From Bacteroidales bacterium UBA6248 (GTDB lineage: Bacteria > Bacteroidota > Bacteroidia > Bacteroidales > Lentimicrobiaceae), in the NCBI GenBank assembly GCA_002441345.1, contig DJVU01000006.1, forward strand, positions 159,019-223,018: a stretch of 64,000 bases of DNA, given 5' to 3'. This document shows positions 26,519 to 35,374 of the stretch, in pieces; position 1 is the first letter of the stretch, and each line of letters begins with the position of its first letter. The notes under the pieces are model-generated. The model made no database searches, was not told the origin of the DNA, and was given only the letters and a program-made list of their open reading frames with translations. Made by a program: the position numbers and the translations under genes.

Positions 26519-27606
26519 TGAAGCTTCTCCGGAACCCGGTATACCATAGCATTCACATGCATGCCGGCACCTACGGAGGCAAAAACAACATTATCGGCAG
26601 GTTTTATGGCGTATTCGTTCACCTTTCCCTGCATAATAAGATTGTACAGTACCGGCAAAGTGGCAACGGAGTTATTTCCCATCCAGGAAATGGTCATGGG
26701 CATCGACAGATCCGGCCGTTTTTTATAGCCGTACAGTTCATACAAACGGCTGACGATTGCTTCATCCATCTTTTCGTTGGCCTGATGAATCAGTATGAAT
26801 TTGATATCCTCAATGGTGAGTCCGCTTTTATCAATAGCCATTTTAATTGCCGATGGTACGGTTTTGAGGGCGTATTCATAGAGCTTCCTGCCGTTCATTT
26901 TCAGGTAACGGTGGTCTTGTTCTTCTGCATTATAGGATTTTCCCATTTGAAGGAAAAAGACCTCTTCCAGAGCATCGGTGCGGGTCACATGTGAAAGTAT
27001 TCCATCGTCAACCTCTGCATTTCCTGCGCTCAGAACTACTGCTCCGGCACCATCGGAATAGATCATGCTGTCGCGGTCGTGCGGGTCGCTGACCCTGGAA
27101 AGGGTTTCGGAGCCTATCACCAGAACGTGTTTTGCATCGCCCGACCGGATGTAGTAGCTGGCTTGTATCACAGCCTGAAGCCATCCGGGGCAGCCAAACG
27201 GAAGATCGTAGGCAACGGTAAACGGATTGGCAATTCCCAGGTGGTGCTTCACCCTGGAGGCTAGACCCGGAACCAGATCCGAATGGGTTTCGCCATGCTT
27301 CACATCCCCGAAATTGTGCGCAACAATGATGTAATCAAGTTGTTCCCTGTCGATTCCCGCATCCAGAATTGCTGCAAGTCCGGCCTCGTATGCCAGATCG
27401 CTGGATACCTGTCCGGGCGAAGCATATCTGCGCTCGTGAATGCCGGTAATCTGAGTGAATTTTGAGATAATTTCCTCGTTGCCGCGTGCAATATCACGAC
27501 CATCCGTCTCCAGAAAACGGTTGGCAAGAAAATCGGAATTTGGAATTGAACGTGCAGGGAGATAACTTCCCGAACCTGTAATAAGTACCTGAATTTTTCC
27601 GCTCAT
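26515..27606 (-). CDS. FabH-like 3-oxoacyl-ACP synthase III family protein
   Basis: Thiolase-fold condensing enzyme of 363 residues. The catalytic triad is in place: Cys in PFGCPGW, His in ILIHQANEKM and Asn in WMGNNSVA. SDGAGAVVL is the family glycine loop. It is longer than housekeeping FabH (about 320) and stands alone rather than in a fab cluster, so it may prime special acyl chains (branched, hydroxy or polyene lipids) rather than general fatty acids. No promoter element is clear. It converges on the helicase gene with a 4-bp overlap. Confidence 0.85.
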   Translation of the reverse strand: MSGKIQVLITGSGSYLPARSIPNSDFLANRFLETDGRDIARGNEEIISKFTQITGIHERRYASPGQVSSDLAYEAGLAAILDAGIDREQLDYIIVAHNFGDVKHGETHSDLVPGLASRVKHHLGIANPFTVAYDLPFGCPGWLQAVIQASYYIRSGDAKHVLVIGSETLSRVSDPHDRDSMIYSDGAGAVVLSAGNAEVDDGILSHVTRTDALEEVFFLQMGKSYNAEEQDHRYLKMNGRKLYEYALKTVPSAIKMAIDKSGLTIEDIKFILIHQANEKMDEAIVSRLYELYGYKKRPDLSMPMTISWMGNNSVATLPVLYNLIMQGKVNEYAIKPADNVVFASVGAGMHVNAMVYRVPEKLH

Positions 27607-27772
27607 GGAGCTTTGTTTTAATTTGTAGCTCAGTGCCTTCCCCTGACGGGCAACTTAATTTTCCGGGGCCTGTTCCGAACAAACCCGATTGTCCGGCTTT
27701 GTTCTGATAAGGTCTTTCTTATAAACATCCCAAAAAGGGAAATGTTATCATGGCAATAAATTGAATCCGCAA

Positions 27773-28360
27773 TTACCGGCCTTTGTCAGTGGTTGCGGCT
27801 GTTTCTTCTGCAATTTTCAGTATCTGTATAAAACTGCCGGGTTTCATGCGGCTGGTCTGGTAAAAGAGTTCACTGGCATAAGGAATCAGCAGGTGTGTTT
27901 CCGGGAGTCTGAGGTATGCGGGATCCAGATCGTTTTCGCCCAGTCTGATGCGGTCGAGTGCATCGGCATCCTTCAGCAGCGCGGTTACAAGCCATGCAGG
28001 ATCTCCGGGTATAAGCTCCCTGCCAAGAGAGTGCTGTGTAACGGCAACCCCTATTGTAAACAGATCGTCAGACTCTGCACCGTTCTTAAGAAACAGTTCA
28101 CGGTAAAGCGGAAGTTTCGTATTTGCCGAATCCGCTCCGTGACGTGTACAGTAGCCGTCGTGCCTGCGTGCCATATCGTGAATGTATGCAGCCATAAAAG
28201 CCGTGCGGGCTTCGGTACGATAACCGGTAAGTGCACCCAGCCGGAGAACATGGCACATAACCCTGTAGGAATGAAGAATCCCGTGCAGATTGCTGTGGTG
28301 ATCGAACTGCGTTTCAACCAGGTTAAAATCTGCAGGATTTACGGTAATTTCAAAATGCAT
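27773..28360 (-). CDS. HD-domain hydrolase
   Basis: A 195-residue single HD-domain protein. The metal ligands can be read as His in ILHSYRV (about residue 30), the HD pair in AAYIHDMARRHDG, His in VTQHSLG and Asp in LLKDADALDRIR, the order of HD phosphohydrolases. Likely substrates are nucleotides or nucleotide second messengers, but no sensor or synthetase domain is attached. It lies alone between the FabH-like gene and marC. Confidence 0.8.
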   Translation of the reverse strand: MHFEITVNPADFNLVETQFDHHSNLHGILHSYRVMCHVLRLGALTGYRTEARTAFMAAYIHDMARRHDGYCTRHGADSANTKLPLYRELFLKNGAESDDLFTIGVAVTQHSLGRELIPGDPAWLVTALLKDADALDRIRLGENDLDPAYLRLPETHLLIPYASELFYQTSRMKPGSFIQILKIAEETAATTDKGR

Positions 28361-28428
28361 GATTCCTAAAACAATATTAAATCCGGAATTTCACTGTATT
28401 CCATTGCCGGATACAACACCGGCATGTG

Positions 28429-29079
28429 TCATCCGGCAGCGGCAATCCCCAGGATGCCACGTAAAATGGGTCCCAGCCCGGCAAAGAAAAATTCAACGGC
28501 GATTACCATCATAATCAGACCCATAAGTTTCATTGTTATCTTGTTGCCGGTTTCTCCAAGCAGCTTGCCTATTTTTCCGGCACTTAAAAGAACCAGATAG
28601 GTAATAAGCAGGGTGAGTATAATGGTTGCGATCAGAATAACCTTTACAGGAAATGTATGGCTGTCTTCCATCAGCACTATAGCATTGGTGATAGATCCCG
28701 GTCCCGCGATGATGGGAATGCCCAGGGGAGTCACCGAAATATCATCCACATACTTTTTCACCATACCCTCGTCCATCTTGATGCGGCTGATTTTAGCCTG
28801 CAGAAGTTCGAAGCCCATCATAAAAAAGATAATGCCTCCCACTACCCTGAATCCGTTGACGGATATGCCGAAAAAACGAAACATCAGCTGTCCGCTGAAG
28901 GCAAACAGCAGCAAAGTGATAAAGGCAGTAAGCACAGCCTTCAGTGCGGTTCGCTTTCTCTGCTTTTCCGTAAGATCAGAGGTCATTGTCATAAATACCG
29001 GCATCACCCCAAGCGGGTTGATGATGGTGAAAAACGACGTGAAATATAGGATGGCAATGGTAAATAATTCGTGCGACAT
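28429..29079 (-). CDS. MarC family integral membrane protein
   Basis: A 216-residue protein with six membrane helices. Family tracts are FFTIINPLGVMPVF at the N-terminus and PLGIPIIAGPGSITNAIV in the middle, with INPLG and the PGxIT repeat-like pair marking the two halves. MarC proteins were once linked to antibiotic resistance but that is not supported; the transported substrate, if any, is unknown. A TACCTTTG -7 box at 29145-29152 (minus) lies in the left arm of a long inverted repeat upstream. Confidence 0.9.
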   Translation of the reverse strand: MSHELFTIAILYFTSFFTIINPLGVMPVFMTMTSDLTEKQRKRTALKAVLTAFITLLLFAFSGQLMFRFFGISVNGFRVVGGIIFFMMGFELLQAKISRIKMDEGMVKKYVDDISVTPLGIPIIAGPGSITNAIVLMEDSHTFPVKVILIATIILTLLITYLVLLSAGKIGKLLGETGNKITMKLMGLIMMVIAVEFFFAGLGPILRGILGIAAAG

Positions 29080-29133
29080 CTGTCAGCTATTCTTTAACGG
29101 TACGTTTACAGGGTTTTGGATTTTGCCAGTATG

Positions 29134-29202
29134 GCACCAGGACTCAAAGGTAAAATAATTTACGGCTTGTTGTTCGCTGATTATTTTACTGAGTCCCGGT
29201 GC
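29134..29202. repeat. Long imperfect inverted repeat between ftcD and marC
   Basis: Left arm 29134-29159 and right arm 29180-29202 are inverted copies: GCACC, one variable base, GGACTCA and GTAAAATAAT, with an extra AAG only in the left arm, and a 20-nt loop. There is no T-run after the right arm on either strand, so it is not a standard terminator. The left arm contains the TACCTTTG -7 element of marC (29145-29152, minus strand). Confidence 0.8.
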
Positions 29203-29251
29203 GGAAAAAATTACATGGTGCTGTTCATTTGCGGAGGATCTGCCGATGGTG

Positions 29252-30940
29252 TCAGGCGCTGATTTTTGTATTTACGATTGCCAGGATTTCCTCTTCGGTT
29301 TTGCGGGCATTTTTTTCGATTTCCGCACCCTGTTTCAGAACCGATTCAACGAAAGTCTTGTCGCTTAGTCCGGAGGCGTTAATCTTTACATTCAGGAATG
29401 CTCCCATCACAGCCGAGCGTGCGGCAAGGGCTCCGACGCCGGCATCCGATACGGAGTTCGGGTTTCCGGTTTCAGCCATTGCTTTCAGAATCTCCATGGT
29501 TTCAAACGATTTCTGCATAACCCTGAAGGGGATTTCAATGGCATAACGGGTAGCCTGCTGAATGGCTTCGGTGCGTGCAGCCTTTTCTTCGTCGGATCCT
29601 TTGGGGAGTCCGAAAGCATCCATGATCATGTTAAAGGCGCGGGTATCTTCATCTACGAGGTGAAGCAGCTCATCCTTCAGCATTTGTCCTTTTTCGGCCC
29701 ACACGGAGAACTCTTCCCAGCGCTCATCCCATCCGGGTTTATGCGATGAGAGGTTGGCAACCATGGTTCCCAGCGAAACGCCGAGAGCGCCCATGTAAGC
29801 AGATATAGATCCGCCGCCGGGAGCCGGCGATTCGGAAGATGTTTCATCGGCAAACGCGGCACAGCTCATATCCATCAGCTTTTTGCGGCTCTTGTCACGA
29901 AGAACGTACTCTATGATTTTCTCTTCCGGGTTGAAGGGCTTGAGATCGTCGAGACCAAGGGATTTTACGGCAATTTTGATCAGCTCGCTTTCCGGAACTC
30001 CCACCGAACGGTTTTGTTTTTTAAGGAAGTACTTTCCGGCATCGGTAAATACCTTCAGTGGAGCAAGTCCAACCAGTTCGGAGCCTGTTACACGCATGCC
30101 TCTTTCCATTGCCTTTTTAGATGCTTCCTCAAAAGCGATGTGAACAGGGGTGATGCTGACGTTTGTAAGGTTGATGGATACCTGGGCAATGCCGTATTCT
30201 TCGATAAACCAGCCAATGGCTTTACATTCTTTAAGAGAGCCGGGGATGTTTACCGGATTTCCCTTTTCGTCTTTAACGATTTTCCCGGTTACCGGATTGC
30301 CTTCGCGCATGGGGCGGCCCTTTTCACGTATGTCGAAAGCAACGGCGTTTGCCCTGCGGGTGCTGGTGGTGTTAAGGTTAACGTTGTATGCAACCAGGAA
30401 GTCGCGTGCGCCAACGGCAACGGCTCCGGTGCGGGGCAGAAACTCTGCCGGGCCGAAATCGGGCTTCCACCCGGGATCTCCGAGTTTTTTGCGTAGTCCT
30501 TCATACTCACCAGAGCGGCAGTTTGCCAGGTTACGGCGTTCAGGCCGGGTTGCCGCATTTTCATAACAGTAAACGGGAATCCCAAGCTCGCGTCCGATGC
30601 GCTCCCCGAGTTTGTGCGCATACGCAACCGTTTCTTCCATGGTAATATTGGAAACCGGCACAAGCGGGCAAACATCGGTAGCTCCGAAACGGGGATGTGC
30701 TCCGGTATGTTTACTCATATCGATCACTTCCATAGCTTTCTTTATTGACCTGAAAGCGGCCTCAATCACTTCTTCGGGCTCACCGGCAATGGTAACTACG
30801 GTACGGTTGGTGGCAGCTCCGGGATCAACATCAAGAAGGCGTACTCCCTCAACGGTTTTGATCTGATCGGTAATCTGCTGTATAACAGCCATGTCGCGTC
30901 CTTCGCTGAAATTAGGAACGCATTCGATAATTTGTTTCAT
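29252..30940 (-). CDS. ftcD: Bifunctional glutamate formiminotransferase / formimidoyl-THF cyclodeaminase
   Basis: Moves the formimino group from formiminoglutamate (last step of histidine breakdown) to tetrahydrofolate, then deaminates it to methenyl-THF. The 562-residue protein joins both enzymes. Residues 1 to about 330 are the transferase (IIECVPNFSEGRD, TGAHPRFGATDVCPLVP with the catalytic His, then ENAATRPERRNLA). About 360-562 are the helical cyclodeaminase (ESPAPGGGSISAYMGALG). It follows hutI by 44 bp on the same strand. hutH and hutU are not in the window, so the pathway is split. Confidence 0.95.
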   Translation of the reverse strand: MKQIIECVPNFSEGRDMAVIQQITDQIKTVEGVRLLDVDPGAATNRTVVTIAGEPEEVIEAAFRSIKKAMEVIDMSKHTGAHPRFGATDVCPLVPVSNITMEETVAYAHKLGERIGRELGIPVYCYENAATRPERRNLANCRSGEYEGLRKKLGDPGWKPDFGPAEFLPRTGAVAVGARDFLVAYNVNLNTTSTRRANAVAFDIREKGRPMREGNPVTGKIVKDEKGNPVNIPGSLKECKAIGWFIEEYGIAQVSINLTNVSITPVHIAFEEASKKAMERGMRVTGSELVGLAPLKVFTDAGKYFLKKQNRSVGVPESELIKIAVKSLGLDDLKPFNPEEKIIEYVLRDKSRKKLMDMSCAAFADETSSESPAPGGGSISAYMGALGVSLGTMVANLSSHKPGWDERWEEFSVWAEKGQMLKDELLHLVDEDTRAFNMIMDAFGLPKGSDEEKAARTEAIQQATRYAIEIPFRVMQKSFETMEILKAMAETGNPNSVSDAGVGALAARSAVMGAFLNVKINASGLSDKTFVESVLKQGAEIEKNARKTEEEILAIVNTKISA

Positions 30941-30984
30941 TACGTTATTGTTTGATTGGTTTTGAGACCTTTTAATACGATGTT

Positions 30985-32250
30985 CTACGGATTAACTACC
31001 TTGCCGTTCAGTACCACGGTTTCAACTTTGTTGCTGCCGTAGCTGTAGGGCATGAATTCAATGGTAGGGATGGGCTTTGTTATGTAAAAGTTTGCCATCT
31101 TGTCCCTGGCAATGCTTCCGTATTGTTCGCTGATACCCATGGCATAGGCGCCGTTAATGGTGCAGGCGTTGAACGACTCTTCGGGTGTCATCCGGAACAT
31201 GATGGAGCCCATGGAAAGGATGAGCTGCATATTCCCGGAAGGGGAGGAGCCGGGGTTGAAATCACTGGCAAGTGCAAGGGGCAGACCTGCTTCAATCATT
31301 TTGCGGGCCGGTGCGTGAACCATATTCAGGAAAAATGCAGCTCCGGGAAGCAGGGTAGGCATTGTTTCTGATCCAAGCAGAGCTTCAATTTCTTCGTCAC
31401 CGGTAAATTCCAGGTGGTCGACCGAAAGACTGTCGTATTTAACTCCTACCTGAATTCCACCCGAATAATCGAGTTCGTTGGCGTGAATCTTTGGTTTCAT
31501 TCCGTATTTGATGCCTGCCATAAGTATACGTTCGGTCTGCTCAACGGTGAAGAAACCCCGGTCGCAGAATACATCGATGAAATCGGCCAGGTTTGCTGCT
31601 GCAACCTGAGGAATCATCTCATTGATAATCAGATCGACGTATTCATCCTGCCTGCCTTTGTATTCGGCCGGGACGGCATGTGCACCCAGGAATGTTGATT
31701 TGATGGTAAGCGGACTGAGTTTTTTCAGCTGCTGAATTACTCTGAGCATTTTCAGTTCATCTTCGGTATTCAGGCCATAGCCGCTTTTAATCTCAACGGC
31801 GCCGGTTCCGAAGGCGATGATTTCATTCAGACGTTCCAGTGCCTGTTGCACGAGTTCTTCTTCGGAGGTATCGTGCAGTCGTCTGGCTGAATTCAGGATG
31901 CCGCCGCCGCGCCTGGCAATCTCTTCATACGAAAGCCCCCTGATCTTGTCAACGTATTCAATCTCCCGGCTTCCGGCATAAACCAGGTGGGTGTGCGAAT
32001 CGCAGAATGAAGGAAAGACCATGCGTCCACGGGCATCGATTACTTTTATTCCGGGATGGCTGTACAATTCCTTATCAAGCTGTTCCATTGCCCCGAAACC
32101 TGCTATCCGGCTGCCTTCGGTGAGAAGCCAGGCGTCGTTTATACGTTCAAAGTCAGACATACGGCTCCCGGCTTTCAGCAGTTGCATGCCATCATCGAGC
32201 CCGGCAAGGGTTTTTATATTTACAATCAGCAGTCCTGAATATTCGTTCAT
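30985..32250 (-). CDS. hutI: Imidazolonepropionase
   Basis: Opens the ring of 4-imidazolone-5-propionate to N-formimino-L-glutamate, the substrate of the downstream FtcD. Amidohydrolase of 421 residues with the metal-binding HxH in FPSFCDSHTHLVYAG, a second ligand in KIHANELDY and the later LASDFNPGSSP Asp site. Length and motifs are normal. A perfect -7 box (TACCTTTG on the minus strand, 32285-32292) lies 35 bp before the ATG. With ftcD it forms the hutI-ftcD operon. Confidence 0.96.
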   Translation of the reverse strand: MNEYSGLLIVNIKTLAGLDDGMQLLKAGSRMSDFERINDAWLLTEGSRIAGFGAMEQLDKELYSHPGIKVIDARGRMVFPSFCDSHTHLVYAGSREIEYVDKIRGLSYEEIARRGGGILNSARRLHDTSEEELVQQALERLNEIIAFGTGAVEIKSGYGLNTEDELKMLRVIQQLKKLSPLTIKSTFLGAHAVPAEYKGRQDEYVDLIINEMIPQVAAANLADFIDVFCDRGFFTVEQTERILMAGIKYGMKPKIHANELDYSGGIQVGVKYDSLSVDHLEFTGDEEIEALLGSETMPTLLPGAAFFLNMVHAPARKMIEAGLPLALASDFNPGSSPSGNMQLILSMGSIMFRMTPEESFNACTINGAYAMGISEQYGSIARDKMANFYITKPIPTIEFMPYSYGSNKVETVVLNGKVVNP

Positions 32251-32592
32251 AGTTTTCGGCTATTTGATTCGTTCATTGGCTCTGCAAAGGTATAAATTTA
32301 GGTCTATCCGGAGCTTTTCGGGTTTTTTCGCGAAAAGGCGATTAATTGTGTGATAATGTGAGGATTTGTTTACCGAATTTCTTAATTTATGTTCCGGCTA
32401 TAAGGTTTTTATGTATTTTTGGCCTCCTCGGGATGAACCATCCTGGCCGGGTATCCGTTTTATGTGTAAAGCCATAATGGTCTGATATTCCGTTCGCCGG
32501 ACTATTCATTAAAGGGCAGGATACTTTAGGAATTGTTTCATCCGACGTGTATTTGAATGTTACCCGTTAATAATAAAACCATTTCAATGCTT
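32251..32592. other. Divergent intergenic region, no gene
   Basis: About 340 bp between hutI and the subtilase. It holds the hutI -7 box (32285-32292) and, for the plus strand, TATTTTTG at 32414-32421. No ORF of note; the frame from 32557 is treated as 5' of the real subtilase start. Confidence 0.5.
32285..32292 (-). promoter_or_regulatory. Candidate -7 promoter element for hutI-ftcD
   Basis: TACCTTTG on the minus strand, exact TAnnTTTG, 35 bp from the ATG. No clear -33 TTG. Confidence 0.45.
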
Positions 32593-35280
32593 ATGAAAAC
32601 AAACCGTTACCCCGTAGCGGCGCCGGTAAAAGGAATGCTGCTGTTACTGGTGCTTGTCCTCTTTGCCGGGATGAACCTCTTTGCGCAGACGTACGATAAG
32701 AACTACCAGGATGGCAGGTTGTACTTTAAATTCAAGGATAATGTGAATCCCGGAATTACCGTACGCAGCGACAACTCCGTTGATTTGAATCAGATCCCGT
32801 TTATTTCGCAGCTTCAATCGCAATTTCGTCTGAAAAGCCTCAGCCGTCCGTTCTACCTGAACGACGACCCCAAGCTTCTTCGCACGTTTATGCTGGAGAT
32901 TGAGGACTACCCGAAAATTGCCGAAGTAATAAACGAGCTGCTCAACGAACAGGACCTGGAATACGTTGAGAAAGTTCCGATGGAGTACATCCACTATGTG
33001 CCCAACGATTCCCTGTACAACCTCTATACCGGTCCCAATAACTGGAACTGGCATCTGGATGTTATTCAGGCCGAACAGGCCTGGGACATTTCCAAAGGCT
33101 CGGCCGATATCAAAGTCGCCGTAGTTGACAATGCCGTTTGGGTCAATCATCCCGATCTGGCTGACAAAATCGTGGCCCAGCGCGATACATATTACAATAC
33201 CAACGATGCCAATCCTCCGGGAACCGGCGATCCGTTTGACTGGTCGCACGGCACGCACTGTGCCGGTCTTGTAGGTGCTATCACCGACAACGGAACAGGT
33301 ATTGCATCCATCGGATACAACGTCAGCCTCATTGCCGTGAAAGCTGCCAATAATACCAATGCCAACGGCATCTACGGTTTTCCGGGAATCCAGTGGGCCG
33401 CCAACAACGGCGCAGATGTGATCAGTATGTCGTGGGGAGGTCCTGGCTATTCGGCTACCAACCAGAACCTGATCAACACCATATACAATATGGGCATCGT
33501 TCTTCTGGCTTCTGCGGGCAACGACAACGTTTCAACAGCGCATTACCCCTCAGGATACAACAACGTTATTTCCATAGCATCCACCAACAGCGACGATCTC
33601 AAGACGGATTTCTCCAATTTCGGGACTACCGTTGACCTGTGTGCTCCTGGCGGATATGCTACCCCCGGTCCCAGCGGACTGCTGAGTACAACCTATAACA
33701 GCAGTACATACGGCAATTATGACCTTATGGCAGGTACATCCATGGCTACGCCGGTTGCCGCCGGTCTTGCCGGTCTCATCCTTTCCATCAATCCGGCGCT
33801 TACTCCTGCTCAGGTTGAAACGATTATGAAGACTACTGCCGACGATGTATATGCGGTCAATCCGACCTATACCGGTCAGCTTGGTTCCGGCCGTATCAAT
33901 GCCTACAGGGCAGCTGCCAACACTCCCTTTGAGCCGACTGCAGGCTTTACTACCCCCGTTACTACCATTCTGCCCGGAGGCGGAGTAGACTTTACCGATA
34001 TTTCAACAGGGGTTCCCTCTACCTGGCAGTGGTCTTTCCAGGGTGGAACACCCAACTCCTCCACCCAGCAGCATCCCGCAAACATCCGCTATAACTCCCC
34101 GGGTGTTTACGATGTCACCCTCACCGTAACCAACGTATTTGGTACAAGTACCCTTGTGCTCGAGGATTACATCACCGCAACCAACACTCCTGCTCCGTAT
34201 ATTTACGTGAATGTGTCGGACGAGAACCCGTGTATATACGATGATGTTACCCTGATGGATGAATCACTGTATTCTCCGAATGCCTGGGAATGGATAATTA
34301 CTCCGGAGACCGTTGAATATATAAACGGAACCTCTGCCAGTTCGCAGAATCCCCAGGTGAATTTTCTTGTACCCGGTTTATATTCCGTTGCCCTTAACGC
34401 TTCCAACAACAACGGAACCTCATCCGTAAACCTTGAAAATTATATCGACGTACAGGGCGGTCATCCTACCTTTACCGTTGATATGGAAGATGGTACCTCC
34501 GGTGCCTTTATGGTCTGGGATACCGTTAAATCGCAATCGAAGATCGACTCAAGGGCTGCCAATATGAGTGCTTTCGGAATTCATTTCCACGGTGACCCTA
34601 TACCAACCGGATGGTCGGGAGGCGCAACTTCCACAACCCCGGCACAGGCATGGGGAACTAACCTTGCTTTCCATGGTAAAGCATACATCTGCGGCGTTGA
34701 TGCTACCGGCATGGATAATGTGGCTTTAACTCTTGATCTGCGTCAAACCTTCAGCCTTGGATCGAAATTCTCCTGGTTCAGGGTAACTGTTAACGGAGAA
34801 CCGGTTGCCGATGAGTCCGGACAGACCGACTTCAATCCCGGGACTGCAGCCGCGGATGAATGGAAAACGCTTACATTCGACCTCTCAGCCTATGCGGGAA
34901 CCGTATTCGACGTAGTTCTGCAAACAGCCACACGCTTTTCCGATAAAACACAGGGCGAAGGCGATAACGTATTTATCGATAACATAAGCATCACCAATAC
35001 CACCCCGGTACGTCCGCAGGTGAGTACGGCCAGAGAGCTGAAAGTTTATCCCAACCCCTCATCCGGACTCTTTACCATCTCAACCGGAATACTCAATGGT
35101 AAAAACATAGGCATCAGGGTTAGTTCACTGCCTGGTAATCTGGTCTACAGCGAAAATGTAGTCGCCGGATCCGGTGCATTTTCCAAAGCCATTGATCTTT
35201 CGCACCTGCCTTCCGGAGTTTATCTTCTGATGGTTTCCGACGGTGTACAACAGCTCAACCAGCGACTGATTATCCGGTAA
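32593..35280 (+). CDS. Secreted S8 subtilisin-like protease with PKD domains and T9SS sorting domain
   Basis: An 895-residue secreted serine protease. Order: signal peptide (MKTNRYPVAAPVKG, hydrophobic core, FAQ), an N-terminal propeptide region (about 35-150), then the S8 catalytic domain with Asp179 (VAVVDNAV), His219 (SHGTHCAG), Asn310 (SAGND) and Ser383 (AGTSMATPVAAG). Two PKD-like sandwiches follow (about 448-530 and 535-621), then a MAM/jelly-roll-like part (about 625-805) and the C-terminal T9SS type A sorting domain (LKVYPNPSSG, then GVYLLMV). In-frame ATGs at 32557 and 32587 are possible, but 32593 gives a proper signal peptide. It precedes two C10 peptidases and ends at a strong terminator, so it is its own unit in a secreted-protease array. 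Confidence 0.93.
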   Translation: MKTNRYPVAAPVKGMLLLLVLVLFAGMNLFAQTYDKNYQDGRLYFKFKDNVNPGITVRSDNSVDLNQIPFISQLQSQFRLKSLSRPFYLNDDPKLLRTFMLEIEDYPKIAEVINELLNEQDLEYVEKVPMEYIHYVPNDSLYNLYTGPNNWNWHLDVIQAEQAWDISKGSADIKVAVVDNAVWVNHPDLADKIVAQRDTYYNTNDANPPGTGDPFDWSHGTHCAGLVGAITDNGTGIASIGYNVSLIAVKAANNTNANGIYGFPGIQWAANNGADVISMSWGGPGYSATNQNLINTIYNMGIVLLASAGNDNVSTAHYPSGYNNVISIASTNSDDLKTDFSNFGTTVDLCAPGGYATPGPSGLLSTTYNSSTYGNYDLMAGTSMATPVAAGLAGLILSINPALTPAQVETIMKTTADDVYAVNPTYTGQLGSGRINAYRAAANTPFEPTAGFTTPVTTILPGGGVDFTDISTGVPSTWQWSFQGGTPNSSTQQHPANIRYNSPGVYDVTLTVTNVFGTSTLVLEDYITATNTPAPYIYVNVSDENPCIYDDVTLMDESLYSPNAWEWIITPETVEYINGTSASSQNPQVNFLVPGLYSVALNASNNNGTSSVNLENYIDVQGGHPTFTVDMEDGTSGAFMVWDTVKSQSKIDSRAANMSAFGIHFHGDPIPTGWSGGATSTTPAQAWGTNLAFHGKAYICGVDATGMDNVALTLDLRQTFSLGSKFSWFRVTVNGEPVADESGQTDFNPGTAAADEWKTLTFDLSAYAGTVFDVVLQTATRFSDKTQGEGDNVFIDNISITNTTPVRPQVSTARELKVYPNPSSGLFTISTGILNGKNIGIRVSSLPGNLVYSENVVAGSGAFSKAIDLSHLPSGVYLLMVSDGVQQLNQRLIIR

Positions 35281-35302
35281 TCCTGTTGCAAAAACCTAAT
35301 AA

Positions 35303-35339
35303 GCCCCGGCATTTTTTCTTTGTCCGGGGCTTTTTTTTT
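35303..35339 (+). terminator. Intrinsic terminator after the subtilase
   Basis: GC stem GCCCCGG (35303-35309) with CCGGGGC (35324-35330), 14-nt loop, then nine T. It overlaps the -33 part of the next gene's promoter. Confidence 0.88.
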
Positions 35340-35348
35340 ATACATTTG
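35320..35348 (+). promoter_or_regulatory. Promoter of the first C10 peptidase
   Basis: TTG at 35320-35322, 18-bp spacer, TACATTTG at 35341-35348, an almost exact TTG-N19-TAnnTTTG. The -33 lies in the loop of the preceding terminator. The ATG is 26 bp downstream. Confidence 0.65.
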
Positions 35349-35374
35349 GCCCCACTCAACAAAATAATTTTCTG

